DNA of 64,000 bases, from assembly GCA_030834695.1 (NCBI GenBank), contig JAUQXK010000052.1, positions 1 through 64,000 on the forward strand, given 5' to 3'. The stretch comes from Desulfobacterales bacterium. Its GTDB lineage: Bacteria; Desulfobacterota; Desulfobacteria; Desulfobacterales; SpSt-501. Below are positions 1-8,002 of the stretch, in pieces. How positions within the stretch are numbered: position 1 is the stretch's first letter; every line of letters starts with the position of its first letter. Below the pieces are notes generated by a model. The model did not search any database and had not been told where the DNA came from. It saw only the letters and a list, made by a program, of their open reading frames with translations. The translations under genes and the position numbers were made by a program.

Positions 1-141
1 CAGCTGATCATGAAGAGCATCCACACGGCGGCATCCGCGGCCGCGGAGCGCTACGGGATGAAGGGCAACTATGTGGCCGGCGCCAACATCGCCGCCTTCG
101 TCAAGGTGGTGGACGCCATGATGGATCAGGGCGTCGTGTGA
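1..141 (+). CDS. gdhA: NADP-type glutamate dehydrogenase, C-terminal end only
   Basis: The frame is open from the window edge to TGA at 139-141 and gives 46 residues. They include the stretch KGNYVAGANIAAFVKVVDAM, which is the typical carboxyl end of hexameric glutamate dehydrogenases (GNYVxGANIAGFxKVAdAM). The enzyme interconverts glutamate with 2-oxoglutarate and ammonium in the cytoplasm. The catalytic and cofactor domains lie outside the window, so NADP versus NAD specificity cannot be read here; the NADP call comes from resemblance of this tail to the GdhA class. A palindromic repeat starts six bases after the stop codon. Confidence 0.85.
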   Translation, partial: QLIMKSIHTAASAAAERYGMKGNYVAGANIAAFVKVVDAMMDQGVV

Positions 142-146
142 AAACA

Positions 147-280
147 AGCGATGAGGACTGAGGGTTGAGGACTGAGGAAAAAGCCTCGGTTCTCTCCCTC
201 GGGATTCTCCTCCGCTGGTGTTTTCGATATTGGTGTTCATTCGGCTCACTCCTCACTCCTCAGTCCTCATCGCTCAGTCC
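147..280. repeat. Inverted repeat built from GAGGACTGAG words
   Basis: The left arm (147-178) contains GAGGACTGAG twice. The right arm (245-280) carries its reverse complement together with related CTCACTCCT words. A 15-base core (GCGATGAGGACTGAG at 148-162) is perfectly complementary to 259-273. About 65-95 bases of unremarkable sequence separate the arms. A second copy of the same word family lies at 42231-42320, between murF and murE. No transposase is linked to either copy. Confidence 0.7.
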
Positions 281-339
281 CGACTTTTAGGCCTTGACAG
301 TCTACCTCCGCTCCCTTAGATACTCTCCATACCATTGGC

Positions 340-432
340 CCGCACACGGGGTGGCTTTGTACAAAGCCTGAGATCATACCCGTTGAACCTGATCTGGATA
401 ATGCCAGCGTAGGGAAACGAGAGGGCGTGCGG
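340..432 (+). promoter_or_regulatory. TPP (THI-box) riboswitch aptamer
   Basis: The conserved THI-box elements appear in order: GGGGTGG (348-354), CTGAGA (368-373), ATACCCGTTGAACCTGATC (376-394), CTGGATAATGCCAGCG (394-409) and TAGGGAA (410-416). CCGCAC at 340-345 can pair with GTGCGG at 427-432 and could extend the closing stem. The element sits about 80 bases upstream of a cytX-type permease. AGGGAAACGA at 411-420 is complementary (9 of 10) to the left arm of the downstream terminator at 452-461. Ligand binding would therefore keep the aptamer's 3' strand busy and let the terminator form. The class is certain from the motif; the switching mechanism is inferred. Confidence 0.95.
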
Positions 433-449
433 TGACCGAAGCCGAGACG

Positions 450-481
450 AATCGTTTCCCGTGAGGAAACGATTTTTTTTT
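450..481 (+). terminator. Riboswitch-controlled intrinsic terminator
   Basis: AATCGTTTCC (450-459) pairs perfectly with GGAAACGATT (465-474) across a five-base loop, and an uninterrupted T run follows to 481. It lies between the TPP aptamer and the ribosome-binding site of cytX (GGAAAGGAG at 482-490). This is the expected place for an OFF-switch attenuator: thiamin pyrophosphate would lower transcription of the transporter. Confidence 0.92.
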
Positions 482-495
482 GGAAAGGAGCCGAT

Positions 496-1761
496 ATGGA
501 CATTCGGCCGGTTCCGGCAACGGAACGCAATTTGGGCGGCCTGGATTTTTTTCTGCTTTGGGCGGGTGTGGCCATTTCTCTAGCCGAAATATGGGCCGGG
601 GGGTTTCTGGCGCCCATGGGCTTCTGGTCCGGGCTCTGGGCGATCCTGCTGGGGCATTTGATCGGCAACACGTTGATGGCCTTGGGCGGGGTGATCGGCT
701 CCGACCACGGCATCATGTCCATGGTGTCGATCCGTCCGGCGTTCGGCATCCGGGGCTCCAATCTGGCGGCGGTATTGAACATCGTCCAACTGATCGGCTG
801 GGCGGCCATCATGCTGATCATCGGCGGTCGGGCCGGCGCATCCCTCGGCAAACCGCTGGGCGGCCTATTGGCGACGGACGCCTTCTGGATCGTCACGATC
901 GGAATCGGAACATTGCTATGGGCGTTGTGGACGGGAAAGACGGTATGGAAGGTTCTTCAGCACATTTCAGTCATCGCTCTGCTGCTGGTCATCGCGGCAA
1001 TGACCTGGGTGGCCTTCCGGGGGATGGAAGGGATGGTCGTGGTCTCACCTGGTCAGCCGATGGCGTTTATGACCGGTCTCGACCTGGTGATCGCCATGCC
1101 GATTTCCTGGATGCCGCTGGTGGCGGACTACTCCCGTGCGGCCCGCAGCAGCCGGTCGGCGTTCTGGAACACCTGGTGGGCCTATTTCCTGATGTCTTCC
1201 TGGATGTATGCGCTCGGGCTTCAAGCCGCTCTGCTCACCGGTGCATCCGATCCCGGGCTGCTCATCCTGGAGACCATGGGCGGTCTTGGCCTGGCGGCGC
1301 CGGCGCTCTTCATGGTGGTGTTCTCCACCATCACTTCGGACTTTCCCGATGTCTACTCGGCCACCTGTTCGCTATTAAACATTTCCCAGCGCATGAGCGC
1401 GCGAACGGTCATGTGGATCGCCGGAGGTGTTTCCATCTTTGTGGCTTTGGTCTTTCCCATGGAGCAATACGAAAACTTTCTATTTTTCATCGGGGCGATG
1501 TTCATCCCATTGTTCGGGGTGGTGCTGACCGATTACTTCATCCTGCGCAAAGGCAAGTTGGATGTCGGTGCAATCTACGAGGAGGGCGGCGCCTACTGGT
1601 ACCATAACGGCTACCATTCGGCTGCCCTGGTAGCCTGGGCAGCGGGGTTCGCCGTTTACGAGGCTTTGGCGCTGCTGAAGGTCCCGATCGGAGGCTCCAT
1701 CCCCTCCATGCTGGCTGCCGGAATCATTTACTGGACCGCCACTCGGCTGAGATGGAAATGA
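496..1761 (+). CDS. cytX: NCS1-family permease, probable hydroxymethylpyrimidine (thiamin precursor) transporter CytX
   Basis: The 421-residue hydrophobic protein belongs to the nucleobase:cation symporter-1 family (cytosine permease-like), with about 12 membrane segments. Its opening section (ERNLGGLDFFLLWAGVAISL, EIWAGGFLAPMG) and the GSDHGIMSMVSIRPAFGIRGS region match the CytX branch rather than CodB. That branch is typically TPP-regulated and imports the thiamin pyrimidine precursor. The start is ATG at 496, six bases after GGAAAGGAG. The upstream TPP riboswitch and terminator are the strongest functional evidence. A plain cytosine permease is the alternative; the riboswitch argues against it. 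Confidence 0.88.
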   Translation: MDIRPVPATERNLGGLDFFLLWAGVAISLAEIWAGGFLAPMGFWSGLWAILLGHLIGNTLMALGGVIGSDHGIMSMVSIRPAFGIRGSNLAAVLNIVQLIGWAAIMLIIGGRAGASLGKPLGGLLATDAFWIVTIGIGTLLWALWTGKTVWKVLQHISVIALLLVIAAMTWVAFRGMEGMVVVSPGQPMAFMTGLDLVIAMPISWMPLVADYSRAARSSRSAFWNTWWAYFLMSSWMYALGLQAALLTGASDPGLLILETMGGLGLAAPALFMVVFSTITSDFPDVYSATCSLLNISQRMSARTVMWIAGGVSIFVALVFPMEQYENFLFFIGAMFIPLFGVVLTDYFILRKGKLDVGAIYEEGGAYWYHNGYHSAALVAWAAGFAVYEALALLKVPIGGSIPSMLAAGIIYWTATRLRWK

Positions 1762-1777
1762 TCCCACCGCAAATAGA

Positions 1778-1819
1778 GAAGCCGCCGGGCGGGGGCTGTG
1801 CCGTCCGCCCAGCGGCTTC
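1778..1819. terminator. Long hairpin between convergent cytX and pilY1
   Basis: Bases 1778-1792 pair with 1805-1819 over 15 positions with a single C/A mismatch around a 12-base loop. The hairpin lies in the 76-base gap between the stop codons of two convergent genes. There is no strong T run on the plus strand. On the minus strand the stem is followed by TCTCTATTTG. A bidirectional terminator is likely, weaker on paper than the textbook form. Confidence 0.6.
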
Positions 1820-1837
1820 CGCTGCTTCACAACGGTC

Positions 1838-4800
1838 TTAGAAGATTTCCCTCCAAAGCCGGATGCCGATTTCAGGCCACCCGCCGGTAAGAACCTGATT
1901 GTTGTAGATTCCGCTGCCGAAGGACTGGAGCCCCAGCCCCAGGCCCTTGACGTAGAGATGCTGATCCTCCACCATCGGCGAGGCCACCACATTGCCCACC
2001 CTCTGGCGGAACGCGGGAGTCGCCACGGGCGACGTCTGATGCATGTTAAAAGCGAAGATCTCGCCGTTGTTGTTGCTCACGCTATCCTCGGCGCAGGGGT
2101 CCTCGGTGTCGGCGGTGGAGGTGCCGAAATAGATGAGGCCGGCTGCGGAAAACGCCGAAGTGAACACCCGATGGCCTTCCGGCAGCTCGTAGAACCAGTC
2201 CAGCGACACCAGACTATCGTTGCAGGCACCCTTTTCCGCCAGGTCCGCATAAGCGAAGAAATAGTAGCGGGTGCCGGACATGTTGATGTCTTCGGCATAA
2301 TATGGACTGTCGCCCGTGCCATAGAAAATGAGCACTTTGTAGTCGATATTGCCGCTTTCATTGACGCTGTTGTCGACACTGACCACCGGAGATCCGTAGA
2401 TCGGCTGATAGCGCCGGTCGGAGAGAACTTCTTCGCCGGTCGGCTGGCTGAAGTCCCGGTTGATCACGCATTGGCTGATCGAATATTTGAGGCTGCTGGG
2501 ATCATCCGGAATGTTGACCTTGTAGAGAAAGCCCTTGTCCGTGCCGATGTAGAAGCGGTCGATATACCCGTTCCCGTCGGAATCGATCACGGCGGGCTGG
2601 CCGCTGGGTACGCCGCCGATGCCGGAAGACTCGCAATCGAGCATGATGCGGCTCAACAGCTGGCCCGTCCCGACGTCGATCATGTAGACGGAAGGATACT
2701 GGGTGTGGTCGTAACGGTCGTCGTTTCCGGAGACGAAGAATGCGACCCATTTGGCGACGCCGTTGTGCACGATGCGGCCGATCTTGGCGATTGATGGTGA
2801 GGAACGGCTGCGGAAGAGGTCCGGATCGGCAAACTCCCACAGGAACGTCGGATGGTAGGGATCGGTGACATCCAGGCAGAAGACCGTGTCTCCGCCGTTG
2901 CCCTCGGCCGACAGCAGCACGGTGCGCCAGGCGCCGTTGATATAGACATCGGACAGCGCCGGTGAAGCGTCCACATAGGCCTGGTTGTAGTCCGTGGACC
3001 GGGCCTTGTTGAGCCGGGCGAGCAGGTTGTTCTTGAGCCGCGGCAGGAGGTTGGCTGGGATGAAGGACCAGAGCTCCTCGCCGGTTCCGTAGTCGGGGCC
3101 GGCCGTACAAGTGGTGCCCCAATCGAAATACCCGCGGTTTTCTTCGACGTTGAGCGTGCAGGTGTTGTCTCCGTGGCGGAAGGCGCCGGCGTCGAAGGCG
3201 TGCAGCATTCCGCTGCGGGAGCCAACGAATACCACCGCCCGCCGGTTAGCGTTGTCGACCATGAATTGCTTGAAGCTGTCGCGCTCCTGCTTGGTGGTGG
3301 CGGTGCCGAAGTACCACATGGGAAGGCCCGGCGCGGTCAGCACGGCCGGCACCGAGTGGTCGATGGGATCGAGCAGCCACTCGCGCTTTACCGTGGTGCC
3401 CAGCTCGTAGCCCTTGACCCAGTTCATCACCCAGTGGGCATCGGTATCGTCGACGTCGTTGTCCTGGTCGAAATCATACACCAGCCCCGAAGGGATAATG
3501 GCGGAGTTGTCCAGCGCCAGGGTCTCCTTGGTGATGTTAGTGGCCGTGAAACTCGCCAGGGCGCTGGAGGTGCTGTAATAGCTGTAACTGGCACGGATGG
3601 GCACCCCGGTCAGCGGCGCTTCATTGAACTCAAGTGAAAACACGCCCGTGAAACGGTTGATGGTGCCTCGCCCGCCTAGGTTGCCTTCGAGCACATCGGT
3701 GTGCTTGTCACGGAATATTTCCCGGCCGTCGGTGATCAACAGCGTCGTGGCCGAGATCGGAGTCGGGCTGATCGTTCCGCTGAAGGTCTTGGTCGTACCG
3801 TCGCCGACGGTGATCTCCTGGGCGGTGACCTGGCCGACGGAGACCTGCGGGAAGTAAATGCTGCGACTGCCCGGATTGCGGAGGCTGAGCACCTGGCCGG
3901 CATCCCACAATGCCAGCTCGGCCGTGGTGTTCGGGTCTATCGGGTCATAGAGCCGGGTCGCCGACAAATGGCCGCGCAGGGTCTTGTCGCGCCAGTCCAA
4001 AGCCGGCGTCTCATAATAACCCGAGTAGAGCAAGTTGGCCTTGGTCACGGGTGCGCTGCGCGAAAAGCTGCCATGGCTGGCGACATCCGCATTCAGAATC
4101 ACATCCAGGACTTTCGGCTCGCAGCCCTGCTGTTCGCTGCGGAACTCCGCCTTCCAAAGCAGCTCCCGGCCGACGATGCTGAGCGCTGCAAAGTCCACGT
4201 GGACGTTGCGTCGGGTCAGGGCAGGGGTACCCGGGGTCCAGGTCGTCAGCTCGTGCAGCGGGTTCTTGCTGCTGTCGATCTCCCAGATTTCATCCCAGGT
4301 GGTTATCTCCACCCAGTTGGCGCCGTTGTCGATCGAGACGTAATAGATGATGTCGGTCTTGCCGGAGCAGGTCATGTTGTCGTAGACCGTCAGCGTGACG
4401 CCGGTGTAGTAGTCGCCCGCGTTGACGGGCGTGATCGCCGATTTCAGGACCGACTGGCCTCCGGTGCGCCGCTCGATGTGAAAAATCATGTCGTTGTGGT
4501 CCGTGTCGCCGCCGCCCAAGAGGTCCTCCCAGCCGAGGATCCACTCTTTGGACTTGTTGAGCGGCACGCCGACCAGTGCATGCTGGAATTTCTGGTTGCG
4601 GGTGATCGCCATGCTGCTTTGGGAGCCGGTGAAGTCCAGCCCGAAGACCGTGTTCACCCGGGTCAGGGCGCTGGCATTCATCCAATTGCTGGTGACATGG
4701 CAGGTGCCTTCGGTGGTGTTGGGCAGCCCCAGGTTGTAGAGCTTGGTGAAAGTGGCGTCGGTACACCCGCCGGTGTAGAGGTCCGTGTTCCAGTCCTTCT

Positions 4801-6691
4801 TGGTGTAGACATAGTTGGTGTCGTTCGGGTTGTCGGAATTGATATGCAGGTAGAAGACGATCTCGGTGCCGGCGGCGAAGGTGCCGAGGTTGACGCGGTT
4901 GATGAACACGCCCTGGGTGGCGGCATCCGGCCAACTCGCGCGGTTGTCGAGGATTCCGTCGTTGTTGTTGTCATTGACGTTGCTGTAGATCTCGTGTTTG
5001 GTTCCGGTGACGCCCCCGCTCGCCAGCATCCAGCCGAAATCGTTCATCTCATAGCCGGCGCCCTCGTAGAAGAAAGTGGCCGAGACCTCCTGAGTGAACG
5101 GGATGACGATGTGATTGGGGTCGATGGCGTAATAGCCGGTGTCCAGATACAGGGTCTTTTCGGGTGAAACACCCACGCTGATGAGGTCGAAATCGGCAGC
5201 GTCGAAGCCGGTATCGCTGTAGTGGACATTGATGTTCTGGGCGCAGCCGGGGATCACGCCCGTCGGCGGTGGCGTCACGGTTCCGGAGTTGATCGGCACA
5301 TAGACGACCGTGATCTCGTGGTCCTGGCTGACGTTGGTGAAGGTGTATAGACTGTCGGTCAGGGTGACCACCGTGCCGTCGACCCGCACCTCGCTCACTA
5401 AGTACCCGCTGGCCGGCGTCACGGTGTAGGACTTGCTGGTGCCGCTTTCCACCATGGCGATTCCGTTCGGGGTGATGCTGCCGCCGGTTCCGGCCACGGC
5501 CGTGATCTGGTAGTACACCGGCGCGGCGATGTTCTCTTCGGCCCCGAGCGCATAAAAAGTGGATGGAGAGCTCTGGTTGTTGTACTCGGTCCGCACCCAG
5601 TTGGCGGAGCGGTTGGTGGTCGCAATCCGTACTTCGTCCATCTTGCCGTCGTAGCGGCGTTCGGCCGCGGCCGGCCGACCGAGCCGGAACCCGGTGTTCC
5701 AGTCCGCTCGCGCGGTCTCGGAAGTGGTGCTCGTGTCCGAGCCCCGGTCCACGCCGTCGACGTAAAGGGTCGCCGTCGGCGAACCGCTCATGCTGCTGAC
5801 GACCACGGCTGCGTGATGCCAACTGGCGGTATCGGAAAAGGCATAGCTGATGCTCAAGGGGTTGCCGGCGCTGGCTTCACGGTAGCCTAAGAAGAAAACG
5901 AGGCGATTGTCATAGTTGTTTCCGCTGTTGCGGTTGCCCAGGGTGAGGTGCATTTCATTCTGGTTGCCCCAGCCGTTGCCGTCGCTTTCGCCCTGCCAGA
6001 TCAGGTGATGCGCAAAATTGGTGGTGTCCGCTTTGAACCAGAGGCTGACGGTGAAATTGTTGGCCGTCTTGAGGTCTGTGCTGGCCGTGGACACGTAGGC
6101 CGATGAGCCGTTGAATTCGCGGCCCTTGGCGAACTTGCCCGCAGCGTCGGTCGTCCCGTTGTCGGTGCCGTTGTTGCCGCTGCTGGTGCTGTCCAGGAGC
6201 GAATTGTTGAGGTGCCAGACCCCCTTGTAGTTCGTGTCCCAGACCGAGGCCGGGTTCTCCTGCAGCGTGGTAACGCTGCTGTCGCCGTAGTACATATAAA
6301 TGATCGTATCGGCGGACGACGACAGGGCCGGAACCTTCACCCAGGCGGTCAGCTGGCCGGTGAGCGGGTAATAGCTCTCGATTTCGTGGGGAAGCGGGGT
6401 GGTGCCGTCGGCGGCGCGAAAGACGATGTCGTAGCCGTTGCTGTTCTGGACATGCCCGCCGTTCGCCGCCGTTCGCAGTTGATTGTCGGAGGCGATCGAG
6501 ACCAGCACCGGGAAATCGGCGACGCTGCCGGAGACGTTGGCGGCCTGGATGGTGATGGCCTTGCGGTAGTTGTAGGCCGCTTCCGCCGGCCGCGCCATGA
6601 GAATGAATGCGAGCATTACGCCCAGAAGACAGGGCAGTTGCGACTTCCAACCCGGCCGTGCGTTGCGCTTATTGAAATCGACAGCGTCCAT
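1838..6691 (-). CDS. pilY1: Very large PilY1-family pilus tip adhesin with added lectin-like domains
   Basis: The protein has 1617 residues. A signal peptide (hydrophobic stretch about 20-33, PAEAA processing site near 38) is followed by a DUF2341-like domain (about 55-150, ending IIYMYYGD). Next are a LamG/concanavalin-like domain (about 155-370), an InlB/BACON-type repeat (about 390-470) and a DUF4114-like domain with GWEDLLGGGDTDHNDMIF (about 500-745). The C-terminal PilY1 beta-propeller (about 1170-1610) contains VVFVGSRSGMLHAFDAG and the calcium-loop-like DSDGNGYID. A second DQDNDVDDTD loop lies just before it. The start is supported by AGGAGGTAGCGT directly upstream. It is the last gene of a minor-pilin operon, so a role at the pilus tip in priming and adhesion is expected. 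Domain names are my recognition, not a search result. Confidence 0.88.
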   Translation of the reverse strand: MDAVDFNKRNARPGWKSQLPCLLGVMLAFILMARPAEAAYNYRKAITIQAANVSGSVADFPVLVSIASDNQLRTAANGGHVQNSNGYDIVFRAADGTTPLPHEIESYYPLTGQLTAWVKVPALSSSADTIIYMYYGDSSVTTLQENPASVWDTNYKGVWHLNNSLLDSTSSGNNGTDNGTTDAAGKFAKGREFNGSSAYVSTASTDLKTANNFTVSLWFKADTTNFAHHLIWQGESDGNGWGNQNEMHLTLGNRNSGNNYDNRLVFFLGYREASAGNPLSISYAFSDTASWHHAAVVVSSMSGSPTATLYVDGVDRGSDTSTTSETARADWNTGFRLGRPAAAERRYDGKMDEVRIATTNRSANWVRTEYNNQSSPSTFYALGAEENIAAPVYYQITAVAGTGGSITPNGIAMVESGTSKSYTVTPASGYLVSEVRVDGTVVTLTDSLYTFTNVSQDHEITVVYVPINSGTVTPPPTGVIPGCAQNINVHYSDTGFDAADFDLISVGVSPEKTLYLDTGYYAIDPNHIVIPFTQEVSATFFYEGAGYEMNDFGWMLASGGVTGTKHEIYSNVNDNNNDGILDNRASWPDAATQGVFINRVNLGTFAAGTEIVFYLHINSDNPNDTNYVYTKKDWNTDLYTGGCTDATFTKLYNLGLPNTTEGTCHVTSNWMNASALTRVNTVFGLDFTGSQSSMAITRNQKFQHALVGVPLNKSKEWILGWEDLLGGGDTDHNDMIFHIERRTGGQSVLKSAITPVNAGDYYTGVTLTVYDNMTCSGKTDIIYYVSIDNGANWVEITTWDEIWEIDSSKNPLHELTTWTPGTPALTRRNVHVDFAALSIVGRELLWKAEFRSEQQGCEPKVLDVILNADVASHGSFSRSAPVTKANLLYSGYYETPALDWRDKTLRGHLSATRLYDPIDPNTTAELALWDAGQVLSLRNPGSRSIYFPQVSVGQVTAQEITVGDGTTKTFSGTISPTPISATTLLITDGREIFRDKHTDVLEGNLGGRGTINRFTGVFSLEFNEAPLTGVPIRASYSYYSTSSALASFTATNITKETLALDNSAIIPSGLVYDFDQDNDVDDTDAHWVMNWVKGYELGTTVKREWLLDPIDHSVPAVLTAPGLPMWYFGTATTKQERDSFKQFMVDNANRRAVVFVGSRSGMLHAFDAGAFRHGDNTCTLNVEENRGYFDWGTTCTAGPDYGTGEELWSFIPANLLPRLKNNLLARLNKARSTDYNQAYVDASPALSDVYINGAWRTVLLSAEGNGGDTVFCLDVTDPYHPTFLWEFADPDLFRSRSSPSIAKIGRIVHNGVAKWVAFFVSGNDDRYDHTQYPSVYMIDVGTGQLLSRIMLDCESSGIGGVPSGQPAVIDSDGNGYIDRFYIGTDKGFLYKVNIPDDPSSLKYSISQCVINRDFSQPTGEEVLSDRRYQPIYGSPVVSVDNSVNESGNIDYKVLIFYGTGDSPYYAEDINMSGTRYYFFAYADLAEKGACNDSLVSLDWFYELPEGHRVFTSAFSAAGLIYFGTSTADTEDPCAEDSVSNNNGEIFAFNMHQTSPVATPAFRQRVGNVVASPMVEDQHLYVKGLGLGLQSFGSGIYNNQVLTGGWPEIGIRLWREIF

Positions 6692-6778
6692 ACGCTACCT
6701 CCTAAGAAATTGTCCTCAATGTGACCTCGCCGACATGCGTGTCACCTGGTTTCGTCTGCGGCGGATATGAGCTTCTTT

Positions 6779-7405
6779 TCATCCGCCCACGTGCAGCGAC
6801 TGCGCTCCGAACCCCGGGGCGCTGAAGTTGATGCCATTGGCGTCGTTGGAGGTGAAATTCTTGCCGGAGCCGCCGCCTTCCTGGGCGTTATACCCGTGAA
6901 TCGGGTCGCTCGTAGCCGTGGCGGTCACCAGGGTTTCGATGCTGCAGCTCGAATTCTGCGGCCCGACCGCGTCCGATCGGATAAAGATAAGCCCGTCGGA
7001 ATCATGGGCCGGATTGCCGTCGCCGTCGTCGTTGTCCCACACCGTGATCGTGTAAGTATTCACATCGATGCTCTGGTCCGAGATCCAGGTCACCCCGCCG
7101 GCGTAGGAGGTGGCCGTGGCACCGTTCAGGGCGAAGGACCAGTCCGGTCTTCCCATAATGGCCATCACCGCGATATTGGCCGGCGTGCGCAGGGTGTTTT
7201 TGAAGGCCTCTTTAACATGCTCCAAGCCGGCTTCGGCCGAATAGAAGACGCGCTCATAAAGCATGAAATTGGTCGCCGTGCGTCGTTCCGATGTGCTGGT
7301 GCTGATCGCGGCGATGCCGATGATGGTCACCAGCGCCAGAACCAGAATTGCACCGAAGATCGCAAATCCGCGCTGATCCGAAAGCGTCTTAATCGTAGTG
7401 ATCAT
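6779..7405 (-). CDS. pilX: PilX-type minor pilin assembly protein
   Basis: The 208-residue protein has an N-terminal transmembrane helix (about 13-35) preceded by RGFAIFG, a PilX-like rather than canonical GFTLIE leader. SERRTATNFMLYERVFYSAEAGLEHVKEA then matches the conserved PilX N-terminal region (AFYAAEAGLE). The remainder is a short globular domain containing a DNDDGDGNPAHDSDG acidic loop. It lies 87 bases upstream of pilY1 and 46 bases downstream of pilV on the same strand. PilX is a tip-complex minor pilin in type IV pili. AAAGGACGCT precedes the ATG. Confidence 0.85.
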   Translation of the reverse strand: MITTIKTLSDQRGFAIFGAILVLALVTIIGIAAISTSTSERRTATNFMLYERVFYSAEAGLEHVKEAFKNTLRTPANIAVMAIMGRPDWSFALNGATATSYAGGVTWISDQSIDVNTYTITVWDNDDGDGNPAHDSDGLIFIRSDAVGPQNSSCSIETLVTATATSDPIHGYNAQEGGGSGKNFTSNDANGINFSAPGFGAQSLHVGG

Positions 7406-7451
7406 GGTAGCGTCCTTTCGCGCCGTGACGGCAGCATCTCAATCAAGCGGT

Positions 7452-7889
7452 TTACAGTCCCTGGCCTTTGATGAAAGAAATGCTCACCGGCCGCGCGTTC
7501 CGATGGTCCGAGTCGACCGTGAGGGCGATCATCTTGACCGGGATTCCGTCATAGACCGGGTCACCAACTGCCGGGGTCGTTACATTCCATTGCACGCGAT
7601 AGGGGCCGATCGTTTGTTGGTGGGGGTTGTTGGCCGCGTCCTCGCTCAGGTCGTCGTGGTCATAGGGGGCGACGATCAAGCGTTCCATCGTATGGACGGC
7701 CACGCCGGTCGCTTCGCTTTGCATGCGGGCCCCCGCGTTTTGGTTGATGGCGGAAATTTGCATGGCCAAGACCGCCAGAATGCCGATCGAAAAAACCGCC
7801 AAAGCAATCAGGACTTCCACCATCGTGAAGCCCGCTGTAGCGGTCGGCACGGGTAAAGTTTGTGTTTTCAGCGTCGGCGCGATGCGCAT
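7452..7889 (-). CDS. pilV: PilV-type minor pilin
   Basis: I place the start at ATG 7889 (145 residues) because AAGGAGTGATCC precedes it and because the class III prepilin leader then follows closely. The cleavage site is AGFTMVEVLIALAVFSIG, with cleavage after Gly20, Phe21 as the first mature residue and Glu at mature position 5. The frame stays open further upstream to about 8150, but that stretch overlaps pilW and has no pilin character. The small globular domain after the helix has no other recognisable motif. Order in the operon (pilW, pilV, pilX, pilY1) supports the name. Confidence 0.85.
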   Translation of the reverse strand: MRIAPTLKTQTLPVPTATAGFTMVEVLIALAVFSIGILAVLAMQISAINQNAGARMQSEATGVAVHTMERLIVAPYDHDDLSEDAANNPHQQTIGPYRVQWNVTTPAVGDPVYDGIPVKMIALTVDSDHRNARPVSISFIKGQGL

Positions 7890-8002
7890 GGGATCACTCC
7901 TTATGATGGAGCCAGTGCTCCGAATCGAATTGCTCCACGTCATGCCGCCGGCCTTTTGACGGGCGAACCAGCCCGGCCGGACGAAACCACCGCCCGCCAG
8001 GC

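Noticed and set aside
147-280. Repeated GAGGACTGAG words considered as a CRISPR array.
   Set aside because: The units are only ten bases, have no regular spacers, occur in inverted arms, and no cas genes are nearby.
3701-5167. A long open frame (about 488 codons) on the plus strand opposite pilY1.
   Set aside because: It is antisense to a well-supported gene with clear domains. Its translation is low-complexity Val/Gly/Asp and Arg-rich sequence typical of GC-rich shadow frames, and no ribosome-binding site or family motif is seen.
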